A stretch of 64,000 nt of DNA, taken from Hybos culiciformis. Its lineage: Eukaryota; Arthropoda; Insecta; Diptera; Hybotidae. Positions within the stretch are counted from its first letter, which is position 1; each line of letters opens with the position of its first letter. The stretch spans positions 52,315,257 to 52,379,256 of the forward strand of contig OZ023273.1 in the NCBI GenBank assembly GCA_964007475.1, written 5' to 3'. Below, one piece after another: positions 1 to 12,789 of the stretch. A model generated the notes under the pieces. That model was not told where the DNA came from. It ran no database searches and was given only the letters and a program-made list of their open reading frames with translations. Both the position numbers and the translations under genes were made by a program.

Positions 1-239
1 ATAAATTTCCTTTCATAAATAAATGCTTTATAAAGGTATTTCAATGTTTTGTTGTATACACAGAAAAAAATTTGCTCGTACTAATAACTAAATAATTCGT
101 TAAAATCAACGAAAAATTCGTTATTTTGGTTACAACGAACATTTCGTTGAAAAAAGCTCGTAGTTCGTTAAAAAAGTTCGTTATACCCCAAAACCAAAAA
201 CCTTTCAAATTCTTCAGCAAAAACACCGCAAATACGAAA

Positions 240-500
240 GAAAAAATTTACTAGACTACATTTTTTTTTTATTTATTTAATTTTTTATTTATTTCTTTTT
301 TTATTTTCTTTTTATTTTTATTTTTTTTTATTTTTTTTTTTTTTTTTTTGTTTTTATTTTTTTTTATTTTTTTTATTTTTTTTTTTTATTTTATTTATTT
401 TTTTTTATTTATTAATTTTTTTTATTTTATTTATTTATTAATTTTTTTTATTTATGTTTCTATTTATTTATTTTTTAAATTTTTTTATTTAATTTTTTTT
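240..500. repeat. T-rich low-complexity tract
   Basis: Nearly pure T runs broken by single A bases or short ATTTA units. On the minus strand it lies directly downstream of the tRNA-like sequence at 501-570, so it could act as a Pol III terminator or as the A-rich tail of a SINE-like unit. The apparent ORF over it encodes only Phe/Ile/Tyr and is not a gene. Confidence 0.9.
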
Positions 501-570
501 ATGCCCGCTTGTGGCTTCGAACCACTGTCCTAAACATTGCAATCCATCAACTCTGCCACTGAGCTATGAA
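501..570 (-). other. tRNA-like sequence (SINE-head-like)
   Basis: Read on the minus strand, an A box (TAGCTCAGTGGC, at 555-566) is followed about 35 nt later by a B box (GGTTCGAAGCC, at 513-523), the spacing of a tRNA gene. The middle contains TTGCAAT, which resembles a Cys (GCA) anticodon loop, but the anticodon stem does not pair well and the acceptor stem is poor. It is therefore a tRNA-derived relic rather than a working tRNA gene. It is related to the plus-strand tRNA-like sequence at 23391-23465: both share 'ATTGCAATGTT' between the boxes. Confidence 0.65.
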
Positions 571-828
571 CTAAATTTACGGCAATGTGTAAAATGGAAA
601 ATATAAGTTCTGTATGGATTGTAATTTTTGTTTCCCGTATTTAACGATAACGAACTTTTTTAACGAGTACTAAAAATGAAAAAAATGTTCGTAATAAGAA
701 AATAAACGAAATTTACGTTACAAAAACGTAATTATTCATTATTTTTCGTTATCTTAACGAGAATGTCATTAACGAACTTTTTTGACGTAATGAGTACGAG
801 CAAATTTTTTTCTGTGTACCTATTGTAT

Positions 829-1909
829 AATTTTAGAATATTATTTGAAAATTTTTGTACTGTACATCAGGTACAATTAAGTTGAAAACCATAATCCAAG
901 TTTGTGATTTAAATTGAACAAAAATTTCATAAGCGTTCATCAATTTAATGAAAAAAGGTTTAATTTTCGAAAACTTTTAGATTCTTAATTATTTAGATTT
1001 TTTTTTTTTTTTCTTTATTTGAAAAAGCGTTTTTTTTTATTTGCTGAAAATGTGTTCAAAATTTATTTCTAATTATTTGCCAAAATACAAATCAAAAATG
1101 ATTAAAATTATTTTTATTCAACACATATTACTTTTTTTGATATTATTAAAAAAGAAAAATCCAATGAAAATCTTTCTTTCGAGAAATCTACCCATTTGAA
1201 AACATACGCTTCCCGTGATTTAACTCACGGGAATCGCATTTTTTAAAATGATATTTCAGTGCTCTAAAATAATATTTTTCAAAAAATAAAATTTTGTTAA
1301 ATAGTGCCTCAAAACTTCTTCAAATTTTTACTAATATTATTTTCACAAACTATCTTGGGGCTGTTGAAATTAAGTTATAAGTAGTAAGGAGTTGGAAGCA
1401 AATTAAACGTACGGGAAAACCGTTTTGTGTGCGGGAAAATGATTATTTATACATACGTTGTAGTTATGTTGTCTGCTTACTTTTTATTTTATATTTCCCA
1501 AAATAATTATTTAATTAGTTAGTTCGGTATATTGAAAATTACATATTACAGAAATAAAACGTAAATTCCACTGTTTTTAAAAATTAAAAATTTGATAAAA
1601 TTATTGTAAAATGTAATAACAAATTTTTTTGTTGTTTACTACAAAAAATTTTAGTCACCATAATTTTTATTGCTGACAGTCCTTATTGCTCATAGTTTTT
1701 TTATTCTGAAGTTCAATCTTTTGTCTCTATTTTTCTTTATTTTAAAAAGGGGTTTTGGTGTTTACATATTGCAAAAGATGTAAAAAGCTTCGCAAACTAA
1801 TAGAACAAAAAGACAACTCTGATATTTAAATTGGAAAAAGTCTTTTTTTTTGTTTAAGTTTTTATTGCAAATATCATTAATATATATTGTGTTATTAATT
1901 GCTTAAATA
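829..1909. other. AT-rich gene-free stretch
   Basis: Nothing gene-like is seen. The only clear structure is a perfect 9-bp hairpin (1210-1218 with 1225-1233, arms TTCCCGTGA/TCACGGGAA, loop TTTAAC), which stands out for its GC content. Confidence 0.6.
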
Positions 1910-2261
1910 ATGAATTCGAATAAAAAACGAGGAAATTTAAGTGTTGGAGAAAAAGAAAATTTTCAACATAAAACATGAAGATGAAATAAATAACATTGAT
2001 CAAACAAAGAAAATTGACCCAGATCATCCAAAAATTCACTCTTATACCACCACTTTATTGGAGGCAGGCATCACGAAAAACTCCAGACCCAAGGGATCAA
2101 TCGTCGTTCCATTATCTACTAGAGTTCAACGAGGGATAGGAACTTGGAAAAAAAAAGCAATTAAAAAGGCCGATGGTACAAAAATTATTCTCTTAGAATT
2201 CAGAGGGTATCAGCAAATTACAATAATCAAAGATGCAGATACTAGCATTTCATTTGACTAA
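1910..2261 (+). pseudogene. Decayed ORF of unknown family
   Basis: An ATG at 1910 opens a 22-codon frame (MNSNKKRGNLSVGEKENF...) that stops at a TGA near 1976. The neighbouring frame is open from 1941 to 2261 (106 codons), has no ATG, and continues in a similar charged style, which suggests one frameshift. The second part contains SRPKGSIVVPLSTRVQRGIG and a C-terminal stretch with LLEFRGYQQITIIKD. Codon use and amino-acid mix look genuinely coding: about 35% G+C, balanced composition and no Phe/Ile runs. I do not recognise the family. It may be a fragment of a transposable-element protein or a retrocopy, because an inverted-repeat element begins 93 bp downstream. Alternatively it is an exon of a gene with missing parts. 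Confidence 0.4.
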
Positions 2262-2353
2262 AAATTTAAATGTTTAAGAAATACATTAAAAAAAAAGATT
2301 AAAAAGAAAAAGCTAACATTATAATTTTTTTTGAATAAAACTTTTTTTGAATA

Positions 2354-2876
2354 AAGCGCTATTTAAAGGTAGTACACAGATCGGGTAAAAATTTAATAGA
2401 AAAATAGGTGGAAAAATAAAGGACAAAAATTTAATTTTTCGAAAAAAATCATATGATAATTGTTAAATCTGTCAATATTCAAAATAATTGACAAAAAAAA
2501 AATTATTTATTTATCACATTTTATAAAAAAATTTTAAATTTTAGCTTTTGATACTGACTCAAATTTTTTTATAATATTTTTTTATATGATTTTTTTTTTT
2601 CCTTTGATTTTACTGCCTAGGTAGATAAATTGTAGGAAAAATTTTGACAAATTATTTTCGAAATATCTACAAAACAGAAGTTTTAAATTCTGTTATGTAT
2701 TCGAAATATCTGTAAAAACTTTTTACATGCCATATTTTTTCCCAGATCTGTGTACTTAATTATGTACTAATGAAGAAAAATTGAATGAAATATTTTACTT
2801 AGCATTTTTCTCCGGAAAAATTTTATATGAAAAAGCCTATTTTACCCGATCTCTGTACTACCTTTAAATAGCGCTT
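2354..2876. mobile_element. MITE-like element with 37-bp terminal inverted repeats
   Basis: The ends at 2354-2390 and 2840-2876 are inverted repeats with one mismatch in 37 bp (AAGCGCTATTTAAAGGTAGT...). The GTACACAGATC part of the end also recurs inverted inside the element near 2745-2758. There is no ORF. The end includes the palindromic TTTAAA, so a TTAA or TTTAAA target preference is possible, but I could not fix a target duplication. Confidence 0.8.
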
Positions 2877-5800
2877 AAAACAACAAAAAATATTTGAATA
2901 ATAGACAAAATTTAATTTTTTGAATAATTTCCCGCACCACCCAGTTTGATTTATTTTAGATATGATGTAAAAACCAAAATTTCGAATTTGAAAAACTTTT
3001 TTTATTAAATATATAATGAAAGCATTTATATTATTCTTTAGTTACCAAAAATTGAATTACACTTTATAAATTAATATACTTTTTCATATTATAGAAGGAC
3101 GTTAAAATCTGTATCTGATAGAAAATAGTTTTTAAATGAAACGCCAAATCAAAACTGTATACATAAAGTAATGATTTTCTAGTAAAAAAAGTAAACGAAA
3201 ATATATTATTTAAGTTTAATTTAATTGCAGCTTATAACATATTTCAACTTAGCATATAACAATTTTTTTTAACAGAATACTTAGCTATTCTTTTAGCATA
3301 GTTGTGTTTATAAGTTTCTTTTTTTTATATCTATAGGGCAAGAATAGTTAGATGCTTTATGTGTTTAATGGAATACATAATATATTGTTTATGTTATGAT
3401 TTTGGTGATTTTGTTTGATGCTGCTAAAAATTTCTAAAATATAAGAAATATTTAAAGTGTACTCTGATACTAAAAAATCTAAATGGTATGGTCGAAAAAT
3501 TCAACAAATTCCTTGCAGAATTTTGAAATTTTTAAAAACGATCGAAATTTAAAAAAAATAAATAATGGTTTTTTATTTACCAGCTAATTTAATATGAATT
3601 TTTATTTCATTTCTTAGTAATATTATACAAATAAAATAAATTACAACTCAATAATGGATGATTTTTATAAGATTCCATTTTTTTTTTTTCAGAGAAAAAT
3701 TTAACAATCATGCATACAATATACAACTTAAACATACATCTATATTCCGCCTTAATTTGAATTTCGATTTTTCATATACATATAACAATAATAATCCTTT
3801 TTAAATTTCTATCAATTTTTCAAGTGTTCAGTCGTTCATAAATTTTGAAGAGTTTATCCGTCTATAAAGAACAAATTTTTTATACATATTTACAAAATAC
3901 ATTGAATTTTATTTTGATTATTATTTTCTTAGAAATTTTCTTCTCTTGAACGGAGAAAAATAATTACCAGGTCGGATGAAAAGTTTACAAAATATCTACT
4001 TATTAAATTTAAACTCGTAAAACTAAAATGCCGTAACAATATTTTATGCATTTTTAAATTTTATTATAAAACTAAATAGTCTGTTAAATTCAAGTATATA
4101 AATTATGTATACATATACCGTAATACTATGTTAAAAAAATAAAAATAAACAAAATTTACCAAAGCTCTGTTCGTAAATAAAAAACCACTTAAAAAGTATT
4201 TTATACTACATAATATTATGATAAAATACGTAGATTTAGTTGTTTCATCTTTTTCTTTAAAGATGACTATTAATGCTTGCGATCGGATTATCTTATGTAT
4301 TCATTTTTGAATTTATAATAGATTTTATAATAGAAATTTCGAAAAGATTTTTCAAGTTATTTAAATATTTTGAAGCATTTTAGTGTATGACCCATTTTGG
4401 TACTGGTTAATTTTAAACCATGCATGTATACCCACCCACCCATCAACATTAATAGCTCTTTTAAAAAATAAATTTGTTTCTAAAACGTCGAAATTATATG
4501 AGTATATTGCAGAAATTGTGGTGCATCATTTCTATCAAATATAATATTCATAAACACTGTTAAGGTCAGGAAACTATTTTTCTGTTTAAATCTGTGCAAA
4601 AAAAGATGAGATGGGAAATGATATAGCATCTTCAACTATAAGCCTATATTCGTGATTCAAAAGTAGCCATTAAATTTATAATGAAATATTTTGTCAAAAA
4701 TTTAGAACAGTGTGCATAGCACACCTAAAAATGTACTTATTTTTTATCAGATTATTGGTTTTATATATATTTTTTTTTTTTGTAATCGTCACAGATTTTA
4801 TTTTATTTATTTATTTATTTTTTTTTTGAATAAAATTGAGAAATCACTCGTTTATATAAAAAAATAAAGAAAAAAAATAAAAACAAAATTGTAATTTTTG
4901 ATGAATGTGCGGGATTTAATACCCTTTTGTGTAATGAAATTGATTGAATTCTCAAATTTATGTGCTTTTTTTTGTCGCAAGTTCTAATATTTAGGTATAC
5001 CTACCTACCTATATATTTAAATTTTTCAATTTATGAATATTCAAGAATTCTAAATTGAATTTCAATTCAAGTATATTAAGATAAAGAGCATAATTTTTAT
5101 TGTGAAAAAAAAAATTTTTTTACTGAAAAAAAAAATTTTTAAATTATTTTCTCGCAAATCCTTGACATCGAAAATGACATAAAAAAAGGAAAAACTATAA
5201 ACAAGTTGAAGAAAAAAAAAAAAACCCATAAATTATTTTCTTCACATAAAATATTTATGTTTTATAACACTTTTAGTTTTTTTTGTTTTATATTATATAA
5301 TATGTGGTATCATCAAGTCATTGAAATTAAAGGTCTAAAAAGTCTGCAATAATAATAACTTGTAAATATCGATGTTCTAAATTTTTACTATTTTTCAAAT
5401 CCTCTTGTGATTTAACTTATAACTTAATAATCAATTGCGGCTAATGAGTGTTGTAAATTTTTATTACTTGTAGTATAAAGATAAACAGAAATATATTTCA
5501 GAATAAAAATATTTGATAATTTTTTTTTGTTTTCTGTTTAGAAGTTCAGGAAAAATTATATATATATTAAACTTAAATACATAATTGTATCTTTTTTTCG
5601 TTTTTTTTTTTTTGTTTCTGACAGCATTACGACGAGATAGATTAACTGACTTTAGAATAAAAATATTCAATGAAAATAAAGTAAAATGATTTAATGAAAA
5701 GCTTGTAAGAAATAATTGAATATTTAAATATTTAGAAGGATAAAAATCAATAAAATGAGAATAAAATATGTAATTAAATAATTTGATCTAATTGGGATTA

Positions 5801-5884
5801 CAAGGAACAAAAAAGCAAAAATAAAGATATAATTTGTTATAAGGCTTATTTATTGACTATGTAATTTTGCTAATAAATAAAATG
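2877..5884. other. AT-rich gene-free stretch
   Basis: Long A and T runs with stops in all frames and no GC-richer island. I see no exon, RNA gene or repeat with clear borders. Confidence 0.6.
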
Positions 5885-6816
5885 TAGGGGAGAGAGGCTT
5901 GCAGGTTGCCACCACTGATGTATTTTAATATTCTAGCAGTCTCACAACCTAAACTCCAAGTGACATCAAAAGAGTGATCGTCAAAAGAACAGTTGTCACT
6001 TTTAATCTACTTCTGGAGCTGACAGACGCAATAACACAGTGTTTACTGAGCAAAGTGTGAATTATTATTTTCAAAATCTTTAAAAATTAAAAATTGTGTT
6101 TAAAAATTAAAAATTGTGTGCTCGTAAAGTGAACTTTTTTATTAGCGATTCAAGATAAATATTTGGGTTGTGTTGCTTTTTTATTCAATTAACATATTCC
6201 AAAAAGAATTAAAAATATATTATGAATAGGCAATTTTTTTAAATGGATTATACAAAATTGCGTCAGAATACAGGTGGTCACCTTTATTGGCTTGCAGGTT
6301 GCCACCTTGATGAAAGCGCTGTTGACTGTATGATTTGTTTGAGACAACTCTATTATGTTCCACGAATGCAAAAGAGCCGTGCACGCGAAATGTGTTTAAG
6401 TGTTTAAACTTGCCCGAATTCTGTTTCCGATGAAGATTCCATACCTTATTGCAATTTTATTTTTTATGTCAATTTTCAGTCATTTCTCTATGTTTACAAC
6501 CACTGTGTGTAAGTGAAATTCAATAAATTTGACAACACATTTCTAAATGAGACATTTTTCAGTTCCAGTTTTTCAACATTTTCAGCAATTTTCCAACGGG
6601 TGGCAACCTGCCCAAATTTGAAGAGTTCGATTTTAGATACTTTTGAAAATTGGCTATATAATTTTTATTTTTTGAGTTTTCAAATGATTTCTAGCCCAGG
6701 ATTGTAGCTTTTTTCTTCCTCTTTCCAACTTATATACTACATGTATAATACGTTAATTTTTTGACGAGTTATGATAAAAAAAGCTATGGGGTGGCAACCT
6801 TCAAGCCTCTCCCCTA
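5885..6816. mobile_element. DNA-transposon-like element with 'TAGGGGAGAG' terminal inverted repeats
   Basis: The left end (TAGGGGAGAGAGGCTTGCAG..., to about 5915) is repeated inverted at about 6788-6816. A second inner pair of the same GGTTGCCACC-type motif lies at about 6290-6310 and, inverted, at 6597-6615, so the ends are nested. Between them are a short ORF (6243-6407), a 23-bp direct duplication (about 6080-6118) and an AATAAA near 6523. This looks like an internally deleted DNA transposon that kept a promoter-proximal piece. The superfamily is not certain. Confidence 0.75.
6243..6407 (+). CDS. Short ORF inside the 5.9-6.8 kb element; function unknown
   Basis: ATG at 6243 to TAA at 6405-6407, 54 codons. 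The product starts MDYTKLRQNTGG and continues with a Cys-rich middle (AGCHLDESAVDCMIC) and a basic end (RMQKSRAREM). The G+C content is about 43%, twice that of the surroundings, and the composition is protein-like. Part of the frame runs over the inner copy of the element's terminal motif. It could be the first exon or a remnant of the element's own transposase, or captured host sequence. Protein-level similarity could not be tested, and a chance ORF remains possible. Confidence 0.3.
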   Translation: MDYTKLRQNTGGHLYWLAGCHLDESAVDCMICLRQLYYVPRMQKSRAREMCLSV

Positions 6817-9800
6817 TAGAATATTTAGAAATAAGTAAAACTTCTGCATACAAAAAGTAGATTGAGTACATTACTAAAATATTGCTTACAATTTTAATTG
6901 AGTTATTGTTATAAATTATTTTAAAAACTGACACTAGCAGATTTCATTCAATAAGTCATCTAATTTAAAATTGTTCAAGACTTATCTTATATACAACTAA
7001 ATAATGATTTGATTTATAATTTCTTTTCACATTGAATGTCGTTTTTGGATTCATAAGAAAATTACGTTGCAAAGATGAGATAACTTTGAACTTTATTTTT
7101 AGTTGAATGATGATTACTTTAGAATACCTATTTGTTTGGATAAAATTCATGTCGACAGCCTTTTTCGATTCTGGGTCAAAAGTTTGACTCAAAACTTCTC
7201 AAATTTATAAGATTTCATCAACGATGCAAAACAAAATGTTAAAATTTATTGTGTTTAATTTGCGAAATTAGTTGAAGTTATCATATAGGATAGGTGAACC
7301 ACGGGTGACAGGTTGTCGATGCGATGTAATGATCGATACGATATAATGATTTACGTCAAAATTGTGAAAAGGAGGTATTAAATTTTTTTTAAGTTAATTT
7401 CATTTTCTTTGTATTTTTTTTTTAATTGTTTGCTGTACAATGTTATTTCAATTCATGTAATTTAAATGAAATTATCACAACTAAACTAATAAACTAAATT
7501 ATCATTTCTATTTCGGGTAAAAAGCAGATTTTTTTTAATTTTATACTACAATTCTCCTATATAATGTTTGCCAACATGTATTGGATACGTTTTCTTTATT
7601 ATCAGAAATGAAAAGAAAAAAAATTTCAAATTAATTTTTTGCATGACCAGAGTCTTTTGGATATTGTTTCGTGTAATATGCATTTATCCAAGAGATTTAC
7701 GATTTATAGACTTTTTTTTTTTATTATTCTGAAAATGCATTATTTTACATTTTTTACCTTTTTTGATAGCTTTTCAGTATTACTTTTATCGTTTATTCAC
7801 AGAGTTTTTTTGTGTGATTACTGTATAGCAGTATGTATACAATAAAAATTGCTTTTACGATGGCTATGTTGGTATTTAAAAAACAAGAAATTTAATAAAA
7901 AAAAAAATAATAAATAAATTTTAAAATAATTGAAATTGATTACTTTAAGCTTAGCGTTTTCAGAATTATTATTTTTTAGATAATTAAGTAATATAAATTA
8001 TATATAATATTCCTTATAAATTATAATTGACAGAACAATAAATTGATTTTTGGCAAAATGTTAACTTGTACCAAATTAAAGATTTATTGCCAGATGAAAT
8101 TACATGTCAAGTAAAGTCACTCTAATCACCTGTGAATCCCATTCTGCCTTCAGAAAAATTTAGAATTGAGCTTAAAATGTATCTGCATAATATCAGACTT
8201 ATTGAATACTAAAAATTATTTTAAATTTTTTTTTAGCAAAAAATGGACTTTCCGGTATGTCCACCTTAATTTTGTGAATAAAATTTATTTTTATTATTAT
8301 ATGTTTAAATATAAAACATTCAACAACATGTTTCATAAAAGTTTGATATTTCGCTGGATATATTAGTATGTTGATATCAAAGAAATATTAGTATCCATGT
8401 GACGTTTCATACTTTATTAGCTCTGATAATATTTAATCACATTAATATTAAATCACTAATTCAGTAATTCCGCCAAAATAAATTTATGTTTTGAACGTAC
8501 CAGTTATAAATTTTAATAATTAATTGTAGTTGTAGAAGTATCTGATATACCATTATTTATAATTTAAATATTTTGATTTCGTTATGTTGCTAATTTTGTT
8601 CCTCGTATTACGCTCTTGAGATTAAAGAAGAATAGTTAAATTATTGTTGTTATAATTTTTTTTTATTTAGAATATTAATGCGAATAAATATTAGTTATTT
8701 ATTTTATTTATCTTATTAAATCTTGTTGTTTTGAATATAAATTTAGCTTTTAGTTATGGAGAAAATGTAAAAACTAATATGTACATAAAATATTGAATTA
8801 TATGAAATATGTTTTATATATAATTATAGCATGTCCGCCTATAATGTTCGTTTTATTATATACAATATAAATTAATTTGTTACGAATATAAAAATTTAAT
8901 ATTTTTTCGTTTTGTTTCATTAAATTTTATTTTCTAAATTGAAAATTATGAGAAAAATCTGAAACAACCTGTAGTTGAAAAATCGTAAATAAGTTAATGT
9001 TAAATGCTATTGCTATATAACGTGAAATTTATTTAATATATAATATTTTCTCTTTTTTTTCGGAAAAAGTTTCAAATTGAAAATAATCCTTCAAAAAAAA
9101 AATAATTTTTTTTTATATTTTTTTTGTGCAGAGAATAAAAAAAATCAATAAACTTATTTTACTGGATAAATACATTCGTACATACATTATACATACACGT
9201 ACATATATTTATGTTTTATGTACTCCATATATATAAATTTTATACTGCTCTGAATTATTTTCATTTCTACCAGATGAGACTTATATATTGTTTTAATACC
9301 TACTATTTATAAATTTTTTATCCCTTCTGGGCGAAAAAAAAGAAAAAAAATATTATAGTAGATACGTTAGGGTACGCCATAAAATATTGTTGTTAAAAGA
9401 CTTTAATCAAGTATACTTGCTTCATACAGTTTTGGTATAATAAATAATTACCTTATTTTTGTGCTATGTTCAAAAACGTAAACTTTTTGTCAATAAATTG
9501 ATTATTGGGAATTTATAATTTTTTTTAATTCATTTTTGTTTCAAAATATCAAAACTTGAAAGCTTTTAATGGAATTTTCAATTTGAATATGGTTTCCTGA
9601 CTATATGCAAAGTATGTAACACACATAAGTATATACACAAGTAACGTGACCATTTTTTTTAATCTAAAATTTGTGCCAATTCATGAAAACAGGAACAATT
9701 TTAAATGAAAAAATTTATAAAAAAAAAAAATTAAATTATTTAAAAGTAAATTACTTGGGAAACTTGTTATTATTTTGTCAATAAATTGTATTAATTTTTC

Positions 9801-12627
9801 AGTCTTCTTTTTTGTGTTTTATACAGAAATAAATAAAAAATTTTCCTATCTACTAGATATATACCTACTATATATATGTACTTTAAAACAATTTTATTAT
9901 TATAAATGAATAAAAATATATTATGTGTTGCCGCAATATATATTTGTTTTAGTGAAAGTGTCAATATTTTAAGGCAAAATAATTGGGTTTTGGTAACGAA
10001 ATAAAATTGAACAAAAAAAAAAAAAAAACGAAAAACAATGTCAATCGTTGTTTATTTCTTTTACTAAAACATTATAAATCGATTTGTTCAGTAATTCGAA
10101 AAAATTTATAAAAGAATTTTATTTTTATTTTTTTTTGTAAAAGCAATCTGAGTAATTTAAAATAAAAATTTATAAAAGCATTTTGAAAACAATTTTACTT
10201 AAAATATAGAAATTCACAAAAAAAAAGAATTCTTTTTGAGTCTAAAAACACTTGAAAGAGTTTCCCCATCAAATTCTTTTACAAAAAAAAAATTGAAAAT
10301 TTAAAAATACTGTAGAAAAATTTGAAAAAAATTCTGAAAAAAAAAAAAAAATTAATTAGTTTATTAGAACAAACTTAAAGTATTAGATTATTTTTGAAAA
10401 TGTTTTTTATTTGAAATTGATATTTTTCCGCCTCTCATTAAAAATTTGTTTACTTTGGATTATCGAAATGTTCATTAACTCAGACCATATACTATAATTT
10501 GTTGCCTAGTAATTCAATAATTTTTTTCAAGGATTTATATCTCAAAATCTTTCTTTTTGAAGGTTAGATCGCCGTGTATTTATCGAAATATACATGCCTA
10601 CAAATAAAATATTTTCACACAGAATAAATGATCATTTTGTCTTTTTCTTTCAATTTTTTTTTTCCACATTTTATATATCCCTTTATTTTCATCAATTTTT
10701 TATTACGGCGAAAAAGTTTACCTTTAGTTTTAATATATAAAAATATGTACATAATATGTATGTATTAAAATAAAAAAGTTCAGAAGGATTATGATGTGAA
10801 AACTAGACAGGTATTACTTTGGTGTAAAACAGATTTTTTTTATTTTTTTTTTTAAAACTAATGAGTTACATATTTCAGAAAGTAAAAACAAAATTTTATT
10901 TTATATGATAGCATATATAATAATGTATGTAGACCAAATTGTTAACCTGAATTTATTTTTGCGCTTAAACATAAGGAAAATATTATAGTAAAATAAATTA
11001 AAAACGGATTAATTTTGACAGAAATAAAAAAAAGGGAAAATAAAAATGAAACGATAATAAAAACTGAAAGCAGAAATATTGAAAAATTACTTTTGGGGAA
11101 GTTTATGATTTACACCTGGTTGTGAAACCTCAAATGTATTTTTTTTTTTATTTTATATACTATAAATTTTTGAAATTTATATCAGTTTTGTTGGCAAATT
11201 TTTCAAATATATAATAATTTAAGGACAATTTAGATTATGTTTTTTTTTTTGCAATAAATTAAATAAAAATTATTTTTAAATGCGATATTTATTTAAGTAT
11301 CCAAAGCAACGTTGGCTTTAGAGATAACAGATAAGTATTTCAAATAAAAAAAAATTGTGTTTTAAGTAAAGTAGTATTGGAAGTAGGTATATACTCATAA
11401 AAAAAAATTTACTTAAGTTTTTTATTCATCTATTACTTAAATTTTTTATTCATTTTAAAGTCTGTGCACAAATTTGCACAATCGTTAAGTTAAAATTGTT
11501 ATAAAAAAGAAAAACAACTACGATGGAAAATTTGACATTGAGAAACTTTTAAATAATAAAATTTGAACTATTGAACAAATAAACAGTGTTAAAATCACTA
11601 AAGAAAAAAAATTTGATTTGGGAATTCTTGAACATTACCAGCAATAAGCAATATGAAATATTTCGGAATGTTGCAATCATAAGTGGAACACAAATTCCCA
11701 TTGGTTTTCAAAAAAAAAAAAAAAGTTGAAATTTTTTATTATTTTTTCATTTCATATGTAAGTCCTTAAAAAGTTGAATTTCCATCAATGTTGAGGAAAA
11801 AATAAAATAGCTCTATTATTTGTATTTCTTGTTTGTTTGTTTTTTTTATTTTTTTTCCAAAAAAATGAAATTAATTATTTTGTTCAATTTTTTGGTATAA
11901 ATCCAAATAATAAGAAAACTTTAAATGAAATATTTCCAGAAGAAAGAAAAACATTGGTTTTTTTTTTTTGTGAAAACTTGAGCAGGTGATATGGGTTTTT
12001 TTAAATTGTTAAAAAAATTTCCATAATGTTTGTTGTCAATGTGTTCTTTGCATTCACTTGAGTGCAACCAATAAAAATATCCATCCAATATTAAATTTTG
12101 GTTTTTTTAATATAAAAAAAAAATTTAAATCACATAATAAATAATATTGTTATTTTATCCACGATGTTCAATATAATTGCTTTTTTGGCATAAAAATGTT
12201 AAAACAGAAATTGCTTTCGTAGAAAAATATCGTATAGAAAAATTTATAAGATGACTGCATTTATGTCACGAAAGTAATTTAAATTTTAACTATAAGAATG
12301 TAATAAAATGTAGGTGTGGTAAAAATTATTATTTTACGTCCTGCCAAATATTAGAATCAAATATTATAAGGTACAGAAGAATGAGAGACAATGCACTTAA
12401 AAATTGTTGGTTTAAAATCTTTCATATTATAAATCTGACGTTTAATTTTCAAATTCTTTTATCATAAAAAATATTCTTTCAAAATAATTTTCATTCAAAT
12501 TTGATTATTTTTTATTATCTATGCATGTACATTAAAATCAATTTTTAACCGCAAATTTATGGGTTGATCAAATTTAAATCATTATAATTATTTTAAATAG
12601 ATTTTTTAGTGGTTGATGAAAACATAA
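6817..12627. other. AT-rich gene-free stretch
   Basis: Mostly A/T runs. Minor items are a short cluster of CGATRCGATRTAATGAT-like words at 7318-7355 and an 18-nt sequence at 8237-8254 flanked by a T-rich AG acceptor and a GTATGT donor (see findings). Otherwise nothing is supported. Confidence 0.55.
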
Positions 12628-12789
12628 GCTCCTGCCATTATAATAATTCATTTTATTATTTTAAAATTATATGTTGTTTCGAGACCACTGGAATATTCAT
12701 CTGATGAACTGTCTGTTTGTTGTGGCATATGCAAATTAGTTTGCCAGAAAGGCAGAAATCATTACAATTTTTTTTTTTCATTATTATAA
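12628..12789 (+). other. GC-richer island, possible exon or retroelement fragment
   Basis: The frame is open from 12628 to a TAA at 12787 without an in-frame ATG. Its core (12673-12760) reads VVSRPLEYSSDELSVCCGIC followed by KLVCQKG, with four Cys in a CC-x2-C-x3-C pattern. Local G+C is about 40%. On the minus strand the same island contains CAGATGA...CGAAAC (12702 down to 12673), which resembles a decayed hammerhead core as found at Penelope-like element ends. The two readings compete and neither is secure. Confidence 0.2.

Larger units (their letters stand above)
59..816. mobile_element. Foldback/MITE-like element with 24-bp perfect terminal inverted repeats
   Basis: The ends at 59-82 and 793-816 are perfect inverted repeats of 24 bp beginning CACAGAAAAAAATTTGC. 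Inside both ends the motif 'TTCGTT' and its complement recur many times, giving imperfect foldback arms of about 150 bp. 'TTGTATA' occurs at 52-58 and again at 823-829, a possible target duplication, though a few bases separate it from the right end. The centre holds a ~260-bp T-rich tract and a tRNA-like sequence on the minus strand. There is no transposase ORF, so it is non-autonomous. The superfamily is not recognisable. Confidence 0.8.
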
